The position numbers and the translations under genes were made by a program. Under the pieces are notes generated by a model. The model made no database searches. It saw only the letters and a list, made by a program, of their open reading frames with translations, and was not told the DNA's origin. Of a DNA stretch of 64,000 nucleotides, positions 8,822 to 17,600 are shown in pieces (within the stretch, counting starts at the first letter, position 1; the number at the start of each line of letters is the position of its first letter). Origin of the DNA: S010-25 sp964441285 (GTDB lineage Bacteria; Pseudomonadota; Gammaproteobacteria; SZUA-229); contig CAYTUK010000003.1 of assembly GCA_964441285.1 (NCBI GenBank), forward strand, positions 1 through 64,000, read 5' to 3'.

Positions 8822-10168
8822 TTAACTATTCTTGTTCGGATTGTACGTTTTGTCGACATACTTGATATAGGCTTCATCATGAATGCGGCGTAACCACAGG
8901 CGTAATTCTTCGCCAACCTTTCTTTTTTGAATGTCTGTACGTGCGGCATTAATTTTATTTGCTTTTGACTGGTCGTGGTTACGACGGCCGAGTACCTGTA
9001 ATAGGTGCCAACCAAACTGACTCTTAAATGGCTGGGATATCTGGCCTTTTTTAAGGCTGTTCATCACAGTTTCGAATGCAGGTACAAAATTACCTGGTTT
9101 GGCCCAGCCAAGATCGCCACCGGCAGCCTTCGAGCCAGGATCGTCAGAGTACTGACGTGCCAGCTGTGCAAAACTTTTTCCATGCTCTATTTTTTTTCTT
9201 ATATCCAATAATGTCTTACGTGCTTCTGCGTCGGTTATCTGGCTGCTGGTGCGGATGAGAATATGCCTGGCGTGTGTTTGTTTTACCATGACTGGGCCAT
9301 TCGAGCGGCTGACCAGTTGCAGTATATGAAAGCCACTGGCACTACGAACAGGTTTTGCGGTTTCACCAGGCTTCAGATTTTTTACTGCATGAATAAATAG
9401 CTCGGGCAGCTCGCTGACTTTGCGTTCGCCCAGATCGCCGTCTTTCAGTGCATTTCTGCCGTTGGAATATTTAATGGCCATATCCTGAAATTTACTGCCA
9501 GCAAGAATTTTTTTATAAATGGCATCACTTTTCTTCTTGGCATGCTGTATAGCTTCTGGAGAGGCTTCTTCTGGTATGGAGATAAGTATATGTCTTAAGT
9601 GGTAAATGGCGTTTGAAGCATTCTTCGACTGGTTCTGCTTTATGTATTGTTCAATTTCCTGATTAGATACATCAATTTTGCTTACAACCATCCGCTGTTG
9701 CAGTCTTTTTATAATGAGTTCATCTCGTGTTTGTTTTCGAAAACGGCTATAGCTCATACCGTTCCTGTTAATGGTGTCACGGAACTGTTCGAGAGTCATT
9801 TTATTTGAATCTGCCAGTCGTTTAAGCATTCGATTTAATAGCAAATCATCAACCTGTATTCCCAGTTGTTTTGCTTTTTGCAACTGAATCTGGTCGCGGA
9901 TCATGCGTGCTAGCACCTGTTTGCGTAGTGCGGCAAGGTCGGTATCAGAGAGTCCGCCAAGTTTAAGCTGTTGCTGAAAATCGTGGACTCGGTTGTCGAG
10001 CATTTTTTCAGTAATTACGTCATTATTTACCACCACAATAATATGGTCTAGTTCGACTGTCCTGGCAAAAGCAGCGGCGGGTAAAAACAGGCAAAAGAGT
10101 AGAAGAATTTTACCCATAGAGATATTTAAAGCAAAGTGGTGATGAGAGTTGTGATCAGATTTCTTCAT
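8822..10168 (-). CDS. surA: Periplasmic peptidyl-prolyl isomerase / OMP chaperone
   Basis: SurA escorts unfolded outer-membrane proteins, including LptD, across the periplasm to the BAM complex. The 448-residue protein has a signal peptide ending near AAAFA (about residue 35), then the chaperone N-domain (VELDHIIVVVNNDVITEKML) and two parvulin domains. The parvulins are recognised by IYHLRHILISIP and GDLGERKVSELPELF, and by QTHARHILIRTS and GGDLGWAKPGNFVPAFE. An internal ATG (residue 18) would give a shorter signal peptide. It starts 9 bp after lptD, the classic pairing. Confidence 0.95.
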   Translation of the reverse strand: MKKSDHNSHHHFALNISMGKILLLFCLFLPAAAFARTVELDHIIVVVNNDVITEKMLDNRVHDFQQQLKLGGLSDTDLAALRKQVLARMIRDQIQLQKAKQLGIQVDDLLLNRMLKRLADSNKMTLEQFRDTINRNGMSYSRFRKQTRDELIIKRLQQRMVVSKIDVSNQEIEQYIKQNQSKNASNAIYHLRHILISIPEEASPEAIQHAKKKSDAIYKKILAGSKFQDMAIKYSNGRNALKDGDLGERKVSELPELFIHAVKNLKPGETAKPVRSASGFHILQLVSRSNGPVMVKQTHARHILIRTSSQITDAEARKTLLDIRKKIEHGKSFAQLARQYSDDPGSKAAGGDLGWAKPGNFVPAFETVMNSLKKGQISQPFKSQFGWHLLQVLGRRNHDQSKANKINAARTDIQKRKVGEELRLWLRRIHDEAYIKYVDKTYNPNKNS

Positions 10169-10177
10169 TATTTTATC

Positions 10178-12592
10178 TTACTGTAGGTTGTCATGATAAC
10201 CATAGATGGATTGCTCCAGTGTGGTGCGAGCTTTATTGCCCGATAAATTCCCCAGACCTTTTAACACAAATTGTATCAGTACGGAGTTATCGTAGGCGTT
10301 ATTGTTACTGGTTGAATTCTTTAAATGCTGTTGTGCCAGTAACTGAATAGACCAGCAGCAGCTATCATAGGAAAAACCACCAATTGTGTCGATATTCTTT
10401 TTATCCTTTAGCGAGTAATTCCAGCGTGCATAAGCGCTAAGTTGGTGACTAAGCGGGATTGAAATGGAAGTGTCTGTTTGTTCTATATCCAGCACATTAT
10501 TTGTCAGCCGTTTGCGGTAACCAATATTAAATATATGGCGGTTATCGGTTTGATAGTGGAGGAAATAGTTCTCCTTGGAAAACCTGTTATTATGCGTATC
10601 CCATTGTACCTCAATGTTGGTTGATAATGCGCCCCGCTGGGTATCCAGTTCAGCGATAATATCTGACTGTTTGAGTGTATTGGTCGTTCCATTAATGGAT
10701 ACACGCCGATCCTGGAAATAAAAAATCTGGCCAATACTGGCGCGTATATTCTCTTCACCGGTATCCGGGTTTAACAGGCGGCTACTTAATGCCAGCGTTA
10801 GCTGATTGGCATCGCCGATTCTATCCCCGCCGGTAAAACGGTTGTCGCGAAATAATTGTGCCAGACTAAAGTTGGGGGTGCTGGTATCAAATAAAGGAAT
10901 ATTGTTTTGCTGCCGATACGGAACATTCAAATAATACAGTCTTGGTTCGAGTGTCTGCAATAAACCATTGCTGAGTGTGCGCTCAAAAAACAGGCCGGTA
11001 TCAATACTGCTGATCGGCAGGTTACGGTCGCTTATTGATGATTTAATACCGTTATTTTGGCGGATATTATACTGGGTGTGGCTGAGCTTTATTGCGGGAT
11101 TAAAAAACCAGGCTGCCCCTGACAGAGGCCACTGAATGCCCGGACGCACGGTAATACGAGAACCTACTGGTTTGGCTTTGTCATCGTGAGCAAACTCTAC
11201 CAGCTCAGAATTTAAGGTAAATTGCAGACCGTTATTGTTTATAGCAGTTTCACCATTAAGTGTTAGCTGGGGTAAGCGGGCATAAGGGCGAGTTGAAAGT
11301 GCGGTGCTAGTATCAATCACTTTAAGTTTTTGTGCCAGGGCCTGTAGATGCCAGTTTTGCGTGTCATAAGACAGGTTTACATTGCGGTCAAGGTATGTCC
11401 TGCTAGTGGTGCCGAGGTTGTTACTGAAGTCGTTAAAATAATTTTTATCCGATACATCCTGAAAATCTACATTCATCTGCAGGTTGGGAATAATTTGCGT
11501 GTGTTGCTGATAATGAACCTGATAGCGGTTATTATTGGTGACTTTATCGTTATTCAGATAGGTTCCCTGTAGAGTGCCATTGGAAGATTTTGTTAAATAA
11601 CGGTATTCGCTACCCAGTTCCATGCCACGTTTGCCCATATAATGTGGTGTGATAGTTGCGTCCATATTGGGCGCGATATTCCAGTACCAGGGCTGTGCAT
11701 ACTCAAAGCCGCGTGATGATGAGGTGCCAAATTCAGGAAACAGTAACCCACTCTGGCGTTTATCACTGGTGGGAAATTTTATATAGGGAGTATATAAAAA
11801 AGGTATATTTTTAAAGCGAATAACAACATCGTGTGCGCTGGCATATTCCTCGGCGTAATTAATTTTAATGTCATGGGCACTAATCACCCAGTCAGGCTTG
11901 CTGAGATTGCAGCTAGTGATGGTCGCCTGTTTAAGTAAGGACACCTGGTTGTCGCCGGTGGTGATTGAAGCTGCCGTTCCTTTTAGGTCGAGATGCTGTT
12001 TTGTCTGTTGCGTTGCGTCTTTTGCAGGAATAATAAATTTTGTATGGTTGAATACTGCCTGCTTATTTGTGCCAGAGAGTGAAAAAGTTGCTTTGGTCGC
12101 GTCAATTGACAGGCTAACGGTATCAATATGTACATGGCCGGTTGCCTGTAGAAAATCTTTTTTCTGGCTGTATTGTGCCTTATCTGAAAAAATACGTAAC
12201 TGATTTTTTTTAATAATGACATCACCTTCAAGGATGGTCGAGCCATTTTTATGTGTGTGTGAGTAGTCGGCACTGATAAAAGTGTTATGAATATTCTGCG
12301 CAGAAAATAGTGGTGGTGGCTGATGTCTGGGCGCAGTCAGATCAATGCTCGTACACCGGCCTGGCTGGGGGTTTTTAATGGTTTGTGCAAGCGCTTTTGC
12401 TGGCACGATAGAGATTAAAATTATTGCCAGATTAATGGCCTGAATATTCGTCAGTGTTATCGCCTTTAACTCAGTCGTCAGAAAAATAGCATAACTGGGT
12501 CGAGTCAGAGAATAAATAATACGCCGCCGTGGCTTTAGTAACGGAAAGAGAGAGAGGAATCTGCGGGTTAACCGTGTGGAAAACAAAAACAT
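10178..12592 (-). CDS. lptD: LPS assembly outer-membrane protein LptD
   Basis: LptD is the 26-stranded beta-barrel that, with LptE, inserts LPS into the outer leaflet. The 804-residue protein has a long N-terminal region with a hydrophobic signal segment only at about residues 50-70, ending AKALAQ. An OstA/LptA-like periplasmic beta-jellyroll follows (EGDVIIKKNQLRIFSDKAQY, about residues 120-140), then the barrel. Core motifs include IPFLYTPYIKFPTSDKRQSGLLFPEFG and the paired cysteines SYDSCCWSIQL near the C-terminus. The true start may lie downstream of the annotated ATG, because about 45 residues precede the signal. Confidence 0.95.
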   Translation of the reverse strand: MFLFSTRLTRRFLSLFPLLKPRRRIIYSLTRPSYAIFLTTELKAITLTNIQAINLAIILISIVPAKALAQTIKNPQPGRCTSIDLTAPRHQPPPLFSAQNIHNTFISADYSHTHKNGSTILEGDVIIKKNQLRIFSDKAQYSQKKDFLQATGHVHIDTVSLSIDATKATFSLSGTNKQAVFNHTKFIIPAKDATQQTKQHLDLKGTAASITTGDNQVSLLKQATITSCNLSKPDWVISAHDIKINYAEEYASAHDVVIRFKNIPFLYTPYIKFPTSDKRQSGLLFPEFGTSSSRGFEYAQPWYWNIAPNMDATITPHYMGKRGMELGSEYRYLTKSSNGTLQGTYLNNDKVTNNNRYQVHYQQHTQIIPNLQMNVDFQDVSDKNYFNDFSNNLGTTSRTYLDRNVNLSYDTQNWHLQALAQKLKVIDTSTALSTRPYARLPQLTLNGETAINNNGLQFTLNSELVEFAHDDKAKPVGSRITVRPGIQWPLSGAAWFFNPAIKLSHTQYNIRQNNGIKSSISDRNLPISSIDTGLFFERTLSNGLLQTLEPRLYYLNVPYRQQNNIPLFDTSTPNFSLAQLFRDNRFTGGDRIGDANQLTLALSSRLLNPDTGEENIRASIGQIFYFQDRRVSINGTTNTLKQSDIIAELDTQRGALSTNIEVQWDTHNNRFSKENYFLHYQTDNRHIFNIGYRKRLTNNVLDIEQTDTSISIPLSHQLSAYARWNYSLKDKKNIDTIGGFSYDSCCWSIQLLAQQHLKNSTSNNNAYDNSVLIQFVLKGLGNLSGNKARTTLEQSIYGYHDNLQ

Positions 12593-12617
12593 TTCAGTCT
12601 GTTAGTGCAGCGCTGCG

Positions 12618-13535
12618 TTATTGTAGCAGTAAAAATTCCAATAGTGATTTTTGTGCATGCAGGCGATTTTCAGCTTCTGCCCAGACAACGCTTTGTTTGC
12701 CATCTATGACTTCAGCACTCACTTCTTCTCCTCGGTGTGCGGGCAGGCAGTGCATAAATAAGGCCTCTTTATTGGCGATTTTCATGTGTTTATCGGTGAC
12801 CTGAAAATCTGCAAAGGCTTTTTCACGTAGTTGCTGCTCTTCTTCCTGTCCCATGCTTGCCCATACATCGGTCACAATCAGGTCGCTGTGCGCACATGCC
12901 GACATGGCATCATGGGTAATTTGAATGTTCTCTTTACATTCATCGAGAAAGCGTGAGTCTGGCTCAAAACCCTCCGGGCAGGCGATGTTTAAGGTGAAAT
13001 CGAGTATTTTTGCCGCATGCATATAAGAGTGACACATGTTGTTACCATCACCTACCCATGTTACTGTTTTCCCCTGTATGTCACCACGTTGTTCAAAATA
13101 CGTTTGCATGTCTGCCAGTAGCTGACAGGGGTGAACCTCATCCGTTAAACCATTAATTACGGGTACTGAAGAAAATTGAGCCAGGCACTCTGCTTTTTTA
13201 TGTTCGAAGGTGCGTACCATTAAACAGTCAACCATGCTGGAAAGGACTCGAGCACTGTCCTCAATGGGTTCGCCGCGACCAAGCTGAGTATCTTTAGGGG
13301 AAAGAAAAATTGCATGACCACCAAGCTGTGCCATTCCCGCTTCAAAAGATACCCGGGTGCGCGTCGAGGATTTTTCAAAAATCATTGCCAGCACCTTATT
13401 TTTTAATGGTTGAATAATCTTCCCATCATAATGCATACTTTTAAATTTAATGGCACGTTTTATAAGTGCTTTAAACTCATCTGCATTGATGTCTGTCAGG
13501 GTGAGAAAATGGCGCACAGTATTAGTAGTAAGCAT
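12618..13535 (-). CDS. argF: Ornithine carbamoyltransferase
   Basis: ArgF condenses ornithine with carbamoyl phosphate to citrulline in arginine synthesis. The 305-residue protein has the carbamoyl-phosphate loop SSTRTRVSFE (about residues 56-65), MVRTFEH, HPCQLLADMQT, the ornithine-loop region DVWASMGQEEE and the catalytic HCLPAHRGEEV. Length and motifs fit the anabolic enzyme. It follows argD by 13 bp on the same strand, so the two form an arginine operon, in the order argD then argF. Confidence 0.96.
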   Translation of the reverse strand: MLTTNTVRHFLTLTDINADEFKALIKRAIKFKSMHYDGKIIQPLKNKVLAMIFEKSSTRTRVSFEAGMAQLGGHAIFLSPKDTQLGRGEPIEDSARVLSSMVDCLMVRTFEHKKAECLAQFSSVPVINGLTDEVHPCQLLADMQTYFEQRGDIQGKTVTWVGDGNNMCHSYMHAAKILDFTLNIACPEGFEPDSRFLDECKENIQITHDAMSACAHSDLIVTDVWASMGQEEEQQLREKAFADFQVTDKHMKIANKEALFMHCLPAHRGEEVSAEVIDGKQSVVWAEAENRLHAQKSLLEFLLLQ

Positions 13536-13548
13536 AAGTATTAGTCTA

Positions 13549-14739
13549 TCAGGCAGCGGCCTGTTGCAGTTTATCCAGCACGATTTCGCTGACGGTATCG
13601 ATAATGCTGTCGGCTTGCTGTAGGGTGAGTATCAAGGGGGGTAACAGGCGGATTACTGTATCTGCCGTCACATTAATTAATAGATGTTTGTCCAGTGCAG
13701 CGACCACCAGCTCGGTACAGGGTTGGCTCAGTTCAATCCCTATCATTAAACCTTTACCGCGAATTTCGCGGACACCTTCAATATTTCCCAGTTTGTTGTT
13801 AAAACCAGCAAGAAAATACTGCCCCAGGTTTTTGGCATTTTCGATTAAATTCTGCTTTTCGATAATGTCAATTACGCATGATGCGGTGGCGCACATCAGT
13901 GGGTTGCCGCCAAAGGTGGAGCCATGCTTGCCGGGTTTCATTATGGCTGCTGTTTTTTCATTGGCCAGACAGGCTCCGATGGGTACACCGTTACCGAGCG
14001 CTTTCGCCAGCGTCATAATATCGGGCTTAATATTGCTGTACTGGAAAGCAAACCAGTGCCCGGTTCTACCCATACCCGTCTGTATTTCATCGAGTATCAG
14101 CAACCAGCCGTTATCATCACATAAAGTGCGTAACTGATCGAGGTAATCAGCATCAGGGATGTTAATACCACCTTCACCCTGCACTGGCTCGACCATAACG
14201 GCAACAATGTTTTTATTGTTCTCACCAATATTCTTTACTGCTGCGACATTGTTATAGGGGGCGCGCACAAAACCCTGTACCAGTGGCTCGAATCCTGCCT
14301 GTACTTTGCGATTTCCAGTTGCGCTTAAGGTAGCCATCGTGCGGCCATGAAAACTTTTATCCATAACAATAATGGTCGGGGTATCGATCCCTTTATTATG
14401 GCCATAGAGACGCGCTAGTTTTATTGCAGCTTCATTGGCTTCTGCCCCGGAGTTAGCAAAAAATACGTGGTCCAGAGCGGAGATTTCGCAGAGCTTGTCT
14501 GCCAGCACCTGCTGTTTGTCGATATTGTATATATTCGAGGTGTGTAATAACAGGCCAGCCTGCTCGCAAATGGTTTTTGTAATAGCTGGGTGGGCATGGC
14601 CCAGACCGCAAACGGCAACGCCGCAGAGCGCGTCCAGGTATTGCTGGTTTTGTGTATCAAAGAGTGTGGCACCCTCTCCCCGCTCAAAAGTAATGCCAAG
14701 AGGGGAATAGGTGTTCATCAGGTGTTTATTTGTTGTCAT
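13549..14739 (-). CDS. argD: Acetylornithine aminotransferase
   Basis: This class III PLP aminotransferase (396 residues) makes N2-acetylornithine from the semialdehyde and glutamate, and may also act in the lysine pathway. Motifs are YLDALCGVAVCGLGHAHP, FFANSGAEANEAAIKLAR, SFHGRTMATLSATG, EPVQGEGGI, ILDEIQTGMGRTG and the PLP lysine in TLAKALGNGVPIGA. It is the first gene of the argD-argF operon. Upstream lies a promoter followed at once by an intrinsic-terminator-like hairpin (14837-14856), which suggests premature termination ahead of argD. Confidence 0.94.
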   Translation of the reverse strand: MTTNKHLMNTYSPLGITFERGEGATLFDTQNQQYLDALCGVAVCGLGHAHPAITKTICEQAGLLLHTSNIYNIDKQQVLADKLCEISALDHVFFANSGAEANEAAIKLARLYGHNKGIDTPTIIVMDKSFHGRTMATLSATGNRKVQAGFEPLVQGFVRAPYNNVAAVKNIGENNKNIVAVMVEPVQGEGGINIPDADYLDQLRTLCDDNGWLLILDEIQTGMGRTGHWFAFQYSNIKPDIMTLAKALGNGVPIGACLANEKTAAIMKPGKHGSTFGGNPLMCATASCVIDIIEKQNLIENAKNLGQYFLAGFNNKLGNIEGVREIRGKGLMIGIELSQPCTELVVAALDKHLLINVTADTVIRLLPPLILTLQQADSIIDTVSEIVLDKLQQAAA

Positions 14740-14825
14740 TGTTTCAGTTTTCTGGATTGACGGTAACGCTTATTATCCCCTGATTTATATCGGCTGATCT
14801 ACATTGGCTAATAATTCTCAGGGAT

Positions 14826-14856
14826 AAAAAACAAAAGCGGCAACCTTGGTTGCCGC
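14826..14856 (-). terminator. Hairpin with T-tract (minus strand), argD leader
   Basis: GCGGCAACC (14837-14845) and GGTTGCCGC (14848-14856) form a perfect inverted repeat. On the minus strand it is followed by CTTTTGTTTTTT, the layout of an intrinsic terminator. It lies about 20 nt downstream of a good minus-strand promoter and 90 nt before the argD start. It could end a very short RNA or act as an attenuator for argD-argF. Confidence 0.7.
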
Positions 14857-14880
14857 CCTATAATTATCTTTAAAGAGCTG

Positions 14881-14908
14881 ATTATACTCGGCCTTTTATG
14901 TAAATCAA
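14881..14908 (-). promoter_or_regulatory. Sigma70-type promoter upstream of argD
   Basis: On the minus strand there is TTGATT (14908-14903), a 16-nt spacer and a perfect TATAAT (14886-14881). Transcription would start near 14874 and meet the 14837-14856 terminator-like hairpin within about 20-50 nt, then continue to argD if read through. Confidence 0.6.
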
Positions 14909-15126
14909 CTGTTTGAATTAAGCTTCTTATGGTTGCAGTAAAAAACCGGTCATGCCAGGTGTGTTCGGCAGATGATGTGATCTTTGTGGTAAAGGCAGTG
15001 CGCATGGCCTGGTCTGATCGATAACTGGCTCCGCTGTGGTTAATCAGGATTAAGTTGGTATTTTTTATGTTATTGTTTGTCAACGGTGGATATGGGAAAC
15101 GTGCCCATCCTGTGAGTTGGTGTTAT

Positions 15127-16902
15127 ATGTGTGGAATATGTGGTGAATTAAGGTTTGATGCTCAGTTGCCGGAGCGGCAACTTATCGTGCGTATGAAGGC
15201 AAAGTTGATCAAGCGTGGGCCGGATGCTGAAGGTTGTTATATCAAAGCACCGATTGCATTTGGGCATCGTCGGCTATCCATTATTGATTTATCTGATAAA
15301 GCAGCGCAGCCAATGCGTGATGCTGCGACGGGTGTTGTGATCGTGTTTAATGGCACGATATATAACTATCCTGATTTAAGAAAAGGGTTACAGAAGAGCG
15401 GGCATCGATTTCAGTCTACTGGTGATACTGAAGTGATTTTGCGAGCCTATATCGAATGGGGCGAAAATTGTGTGGCGAAATTGCAGGGCATGTTTGCTTT
15501 TGCTCTATGGGATGAAAAAAAACAGAGGCTGTTATTAGCGCGTGACCGCACTGGTATCAAACCGTTGTATTACTCGCAAACTCCTGGAAGATTACTGTTT
15601 GCATCAAATACCCAGGCGATCATTCATGCGGATGAGAATATCGACACTTCTATCGATGCCAGCGCGTTACACAATCTTTTTAGTTTACACGGCGTAGTTC
15701 CCGCACCGCGCACCATTATCAAAGGTATTCGAAAGATAAAGCCAGCGCATTATTTATTGATTGATACGCAGGGTAAGGTGACTGAAAATCGTTACTGGAC
15801 CTTAACTGCCAAACGTCCTGATATAAAGATGAGTGAGCAAGATTGGATTCGGGCTATTCATGATGGACTAAGAGCCGCCGTTGAAAAGCGTGTAAAAATT
15901 GCTGATGTACCGGTAGGCGTTCTGTTATCGGGTGGTATCGACTCAAGTCTGCTGGTTGGATTGCTGGCTGAGGCCGGCCAGAAGGAGTTAAAAACATTCT
16001 CTATCGGCTTTGAAGATGCGCCGGAAGAAAAGGGCAATGAGTTTGAATATTCTACTGCGGTGGCCGATATGTTTGCTACCGAGCACCATCAATTGATGGT
16101 GGCGAATAACCAGGTTTTGCCGCGTTTGCCGGAAGCGTTCAGTCACATGGCAGAGCCTATGTTCGGGCAGGATGCGGTAGCGTTTTATATGTTGTCCGAA
16201 GCCGTTTCCAAACACGTTAAAGTGGTGCAAAGTGGTCAGGGTGCGGATGAAGTCTTTGGGGGGTATTTCTGGTATCCACGTATGCATCACTCTACAACGC
16301 CGGGAATAAAACGTTTTTCGGATGAATATTTTGACCGTAGCCATGAAGAATATCTGCAAAGCGTTGATGCGCGTTATCAAACTGAAGACGTTAGTTCACA
16401 ATTGATGAGTGATTTGCTCGACGAGGTTGAAGCCGATGAGTACCTCGATAGAGTGCTTGCAGTGGACGTGACCACGTTGGTTGTCGACGATCCGGTAAAA
16501 CGTGTGGATAATATGACGATGGCATGGGGGCTGGAGGCACGGGTGCCTTTTCTGGATACTGAACTGATTGAGCTGGCGGCATCGATGCCGCCAGAAATGA
16601 AATTACCCAATGGGGGGAAACATGTGCTTAAAGCGTTGTCGCGTGGTTTTCTGCCCGACAAAGTGGTGAATCGAAGCAAGACCTATTTTCCGCTGCCAGC
16701 ATTAAAATATGTGCGTGGCAATTTTTTTACTTTTATGCAGGATATATTATTATCTACCCAGGCGAAACAGCGTGGCGTGTTTAATCCCGCCTATGTCGAA
16801 AAATTATTAAAAAATCCAGAACAGTATTTCACTCGGTTGCAGGGCAGTAAATTATGGCATTTAACCGCACTGGAATTATGGATGCAACAGAATGTGGATT
16901 GA
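15127..16902 (+). CDS. N-acetylglutaminylglutamine amidotransferase (asparagine synthase family)
   Basis: This glutamine-dependent amidotransferase (591 residues) probably makes the osmolyte NAGGN by amidating N-acetylglutaminylglutamine. The ATG at 15127 gives MCGICGEL with the required N-terminal nucleophile Cys2. An upstream in-frame start at 15055 would bury it. The class II glutaminase domain spans about residues 2-200. The synthetase domain has the PP-loop LLSGGIDSSLLVGL, GQGADEVFGGYFWYPRMH and DVTTLVVDDPVKRVDNMTMA, and these and the C-terminal QGSKLWHLTALELWMQ match the NAGGN subgroup better than AsnB. The usual partner acetyltransferase/ligase gene is not adjacent. Confidence 0.82.
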   Translation: MCGICGELRFDAQLPERQLIVRMKAKLIKRGPDAEGCYIKAPIAFGHRRLSIIDLSDKAAQPMRDAATGVVIVFNGTIYNYPDLRKGLQKSGHRFQSTGDTEVILRAYIEWGENCVAKLQGMFAFALWDEKKQRLLLARDRTGIKPLYYSQTPGRLLFASNTQAIIHADENIDTSIDASALHNLFSLHGVVPAPRTIIKGIRKIKPAHYLLIDTQGKVTENRYWTLTAKRPDIKMSEQDWIRAIHDGLRAAVEKRVKIADVPVGVLLSGGIDSSLLVGLLAEAGQKELKTFSIGFEDAPEEKGNEFEYSTAVADMFATEHHQLMVANNQVLPRLPEAFSHMAEPMFGQDAVAFYMLSEAVSKHVKVVQSGQGADEVFGGYFWYPRMHHSTTPGIKRFSDEYFDRSHEEYLQSVDARYQTEDVSSQLMSDLLDEVEADEYLDRVLAVDVTTLVVDDPVKRVDNMTMAWGLEARVPFLDTELIELAASMPPEMKLPNGGKHVLKALSRGFLPDKVVNRSKTYFPLPALKYVRGNFFTFMQDILLSTQAKQRGVFNPAYVEKLLKNPEQYFTRLQGSKLWHLTALELWMQQNVD

Positions 16903-16968
16903 ATACCCCAGTGTGGTTATAGTCGAATCGTATAAAATGGCTGTAATAGCTATTGTAGAGAGGTAATC

Positions 16969-17355
16969 ATGGCCAGGTCAATCAGTAAGGTCGCAAAAGA
17001 GCTGGCTATCAACATCGAAACGGTGCGTTTTTATGAGCGCCGTGGGCTGATTGAACAGCCGTCCAGGCCTGTCACTGGCTACCGTCATTACCCCAGAGAG
17101 ACGGTTGACCGTATACGTTTTATTAAACGTACGCAAGAGCTGGGGTTTACTTTAAATGAAATTAGCCATTTACTTAGCCTGGATGATAAATCCTGCGGGC
17201 ATATACAACATCTGGCAGAGCGCAAAATTGTAACCGTCAGACAAAAAATAAAAGACTTACGTTGCCTCGAACAGGTGCTTAATACATTGTTGGTGCAATG
17301 CCGAAGTAATACTGATAATAGCCATTGTCCCATTATTGATTCGTTACAACGTTAA
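16969..17355 (+). CDS. merR: Mercury-responsive MerR-family regulator
   Basis: MerR activates mer promoters on binding Hg(II). This 128-residue protein has the N-terminal winged helix-turn-helix (SKVAKELAINIETVRFYERRGLI) and the long dimerisation helix. Cysteines at 76, 111 and 120 keep the 35- and 9-residue spacing of the three Hg ligands of classical MerR, so Hg is better supported than Zn, Cu or Pb. AGAGAGG precedes the ATG. It is encoded on the same strand as merA, not divergently, and a MITE-like element separates the two. Its stop codon abuts that element. Confidence 0.92.
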   Translation: MARSISKVAKELAINIETVRFYERRGLIEQPSRPVTGYRHYPRETVDRIRFIKRTQELGFTLNEISHLLSLDDKSCGHIQHLAERKIVTVRQKIKDLRCLEQVLNTLLVQCRSNTDNSHCPIIDSLQR

Positions 17356-17520
17356 GGAACTGCTGAATAAAGGCGTAAAATACGTATATTGAGTCCAGCG
17401 ATATTCTATCGCTGTGTTGCGAAGTGCTTGCAATAGAACAATTATTCCCAGTATTCCCCCGCTTGTTCTGAAAAATCCCGAACCGCAATCTGCACCACTC
17501 AGGTTTATTCAAAGGTTCCT
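17355..17520. mobile_element. MITE-like element between merR and merA
   Basis: This non-coding 166-bp segment is bounded by imperfect inverted ends, AGGAACTGCTGAATAAA on the left and its counterpart AGGAACCTTTGAATAAA on the opposite strand at the right, with 3 mismatches in 17. An internal perfect hairpin is at 17397-17403/17407-17413. The left end touches the merR stop codon. Similar ends occur at about 39526 and 63924. I could not define a target duplication. Confidence 0.55.
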
Positions 17521-17540
17521 CCGAGGCGTTCCAATGTTAC

Positions 17541-17572
17541 TTGACTCCGTACGATAGTACGGGTTGTATAAT
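17541..17572 (+). promoter_or_regulatory. MerR-type operator/promoter for merA
   Basis: TTGACT (17541-17546) and TATAAT (17567-17572) are separated by an overlong 20-bp spacer. Inside it is the perfect dyad CCGTAC-GATA-GTACGG (17547-17562). The long spacer with a central dyad is the hallmark of MerR-activated promoters, and the TTGACTCCGTAC half-site matches classical mer operators. merA starts about 29 bp downstream of the -10. Confidence 0.9.
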
Positions 17573-17600
17573 TTTTTCTCTTATAGTTGAGAGAAAAAAT

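Noticed and set aside
14808..15083. 91-codon minus-strand ORF upstream of argD
   Set aside because: It runs through the promoter and terminator-like hairpin. The product has no coherent domain pattern.
16969..17355. MerR as a zinc, copper or lead sensor (ZntR/CueR/PbrR)
   Set aside because: The three cysteines have exact MerR spacing (35 and 9 residues), and the target genes are merA and a MerC fusion.
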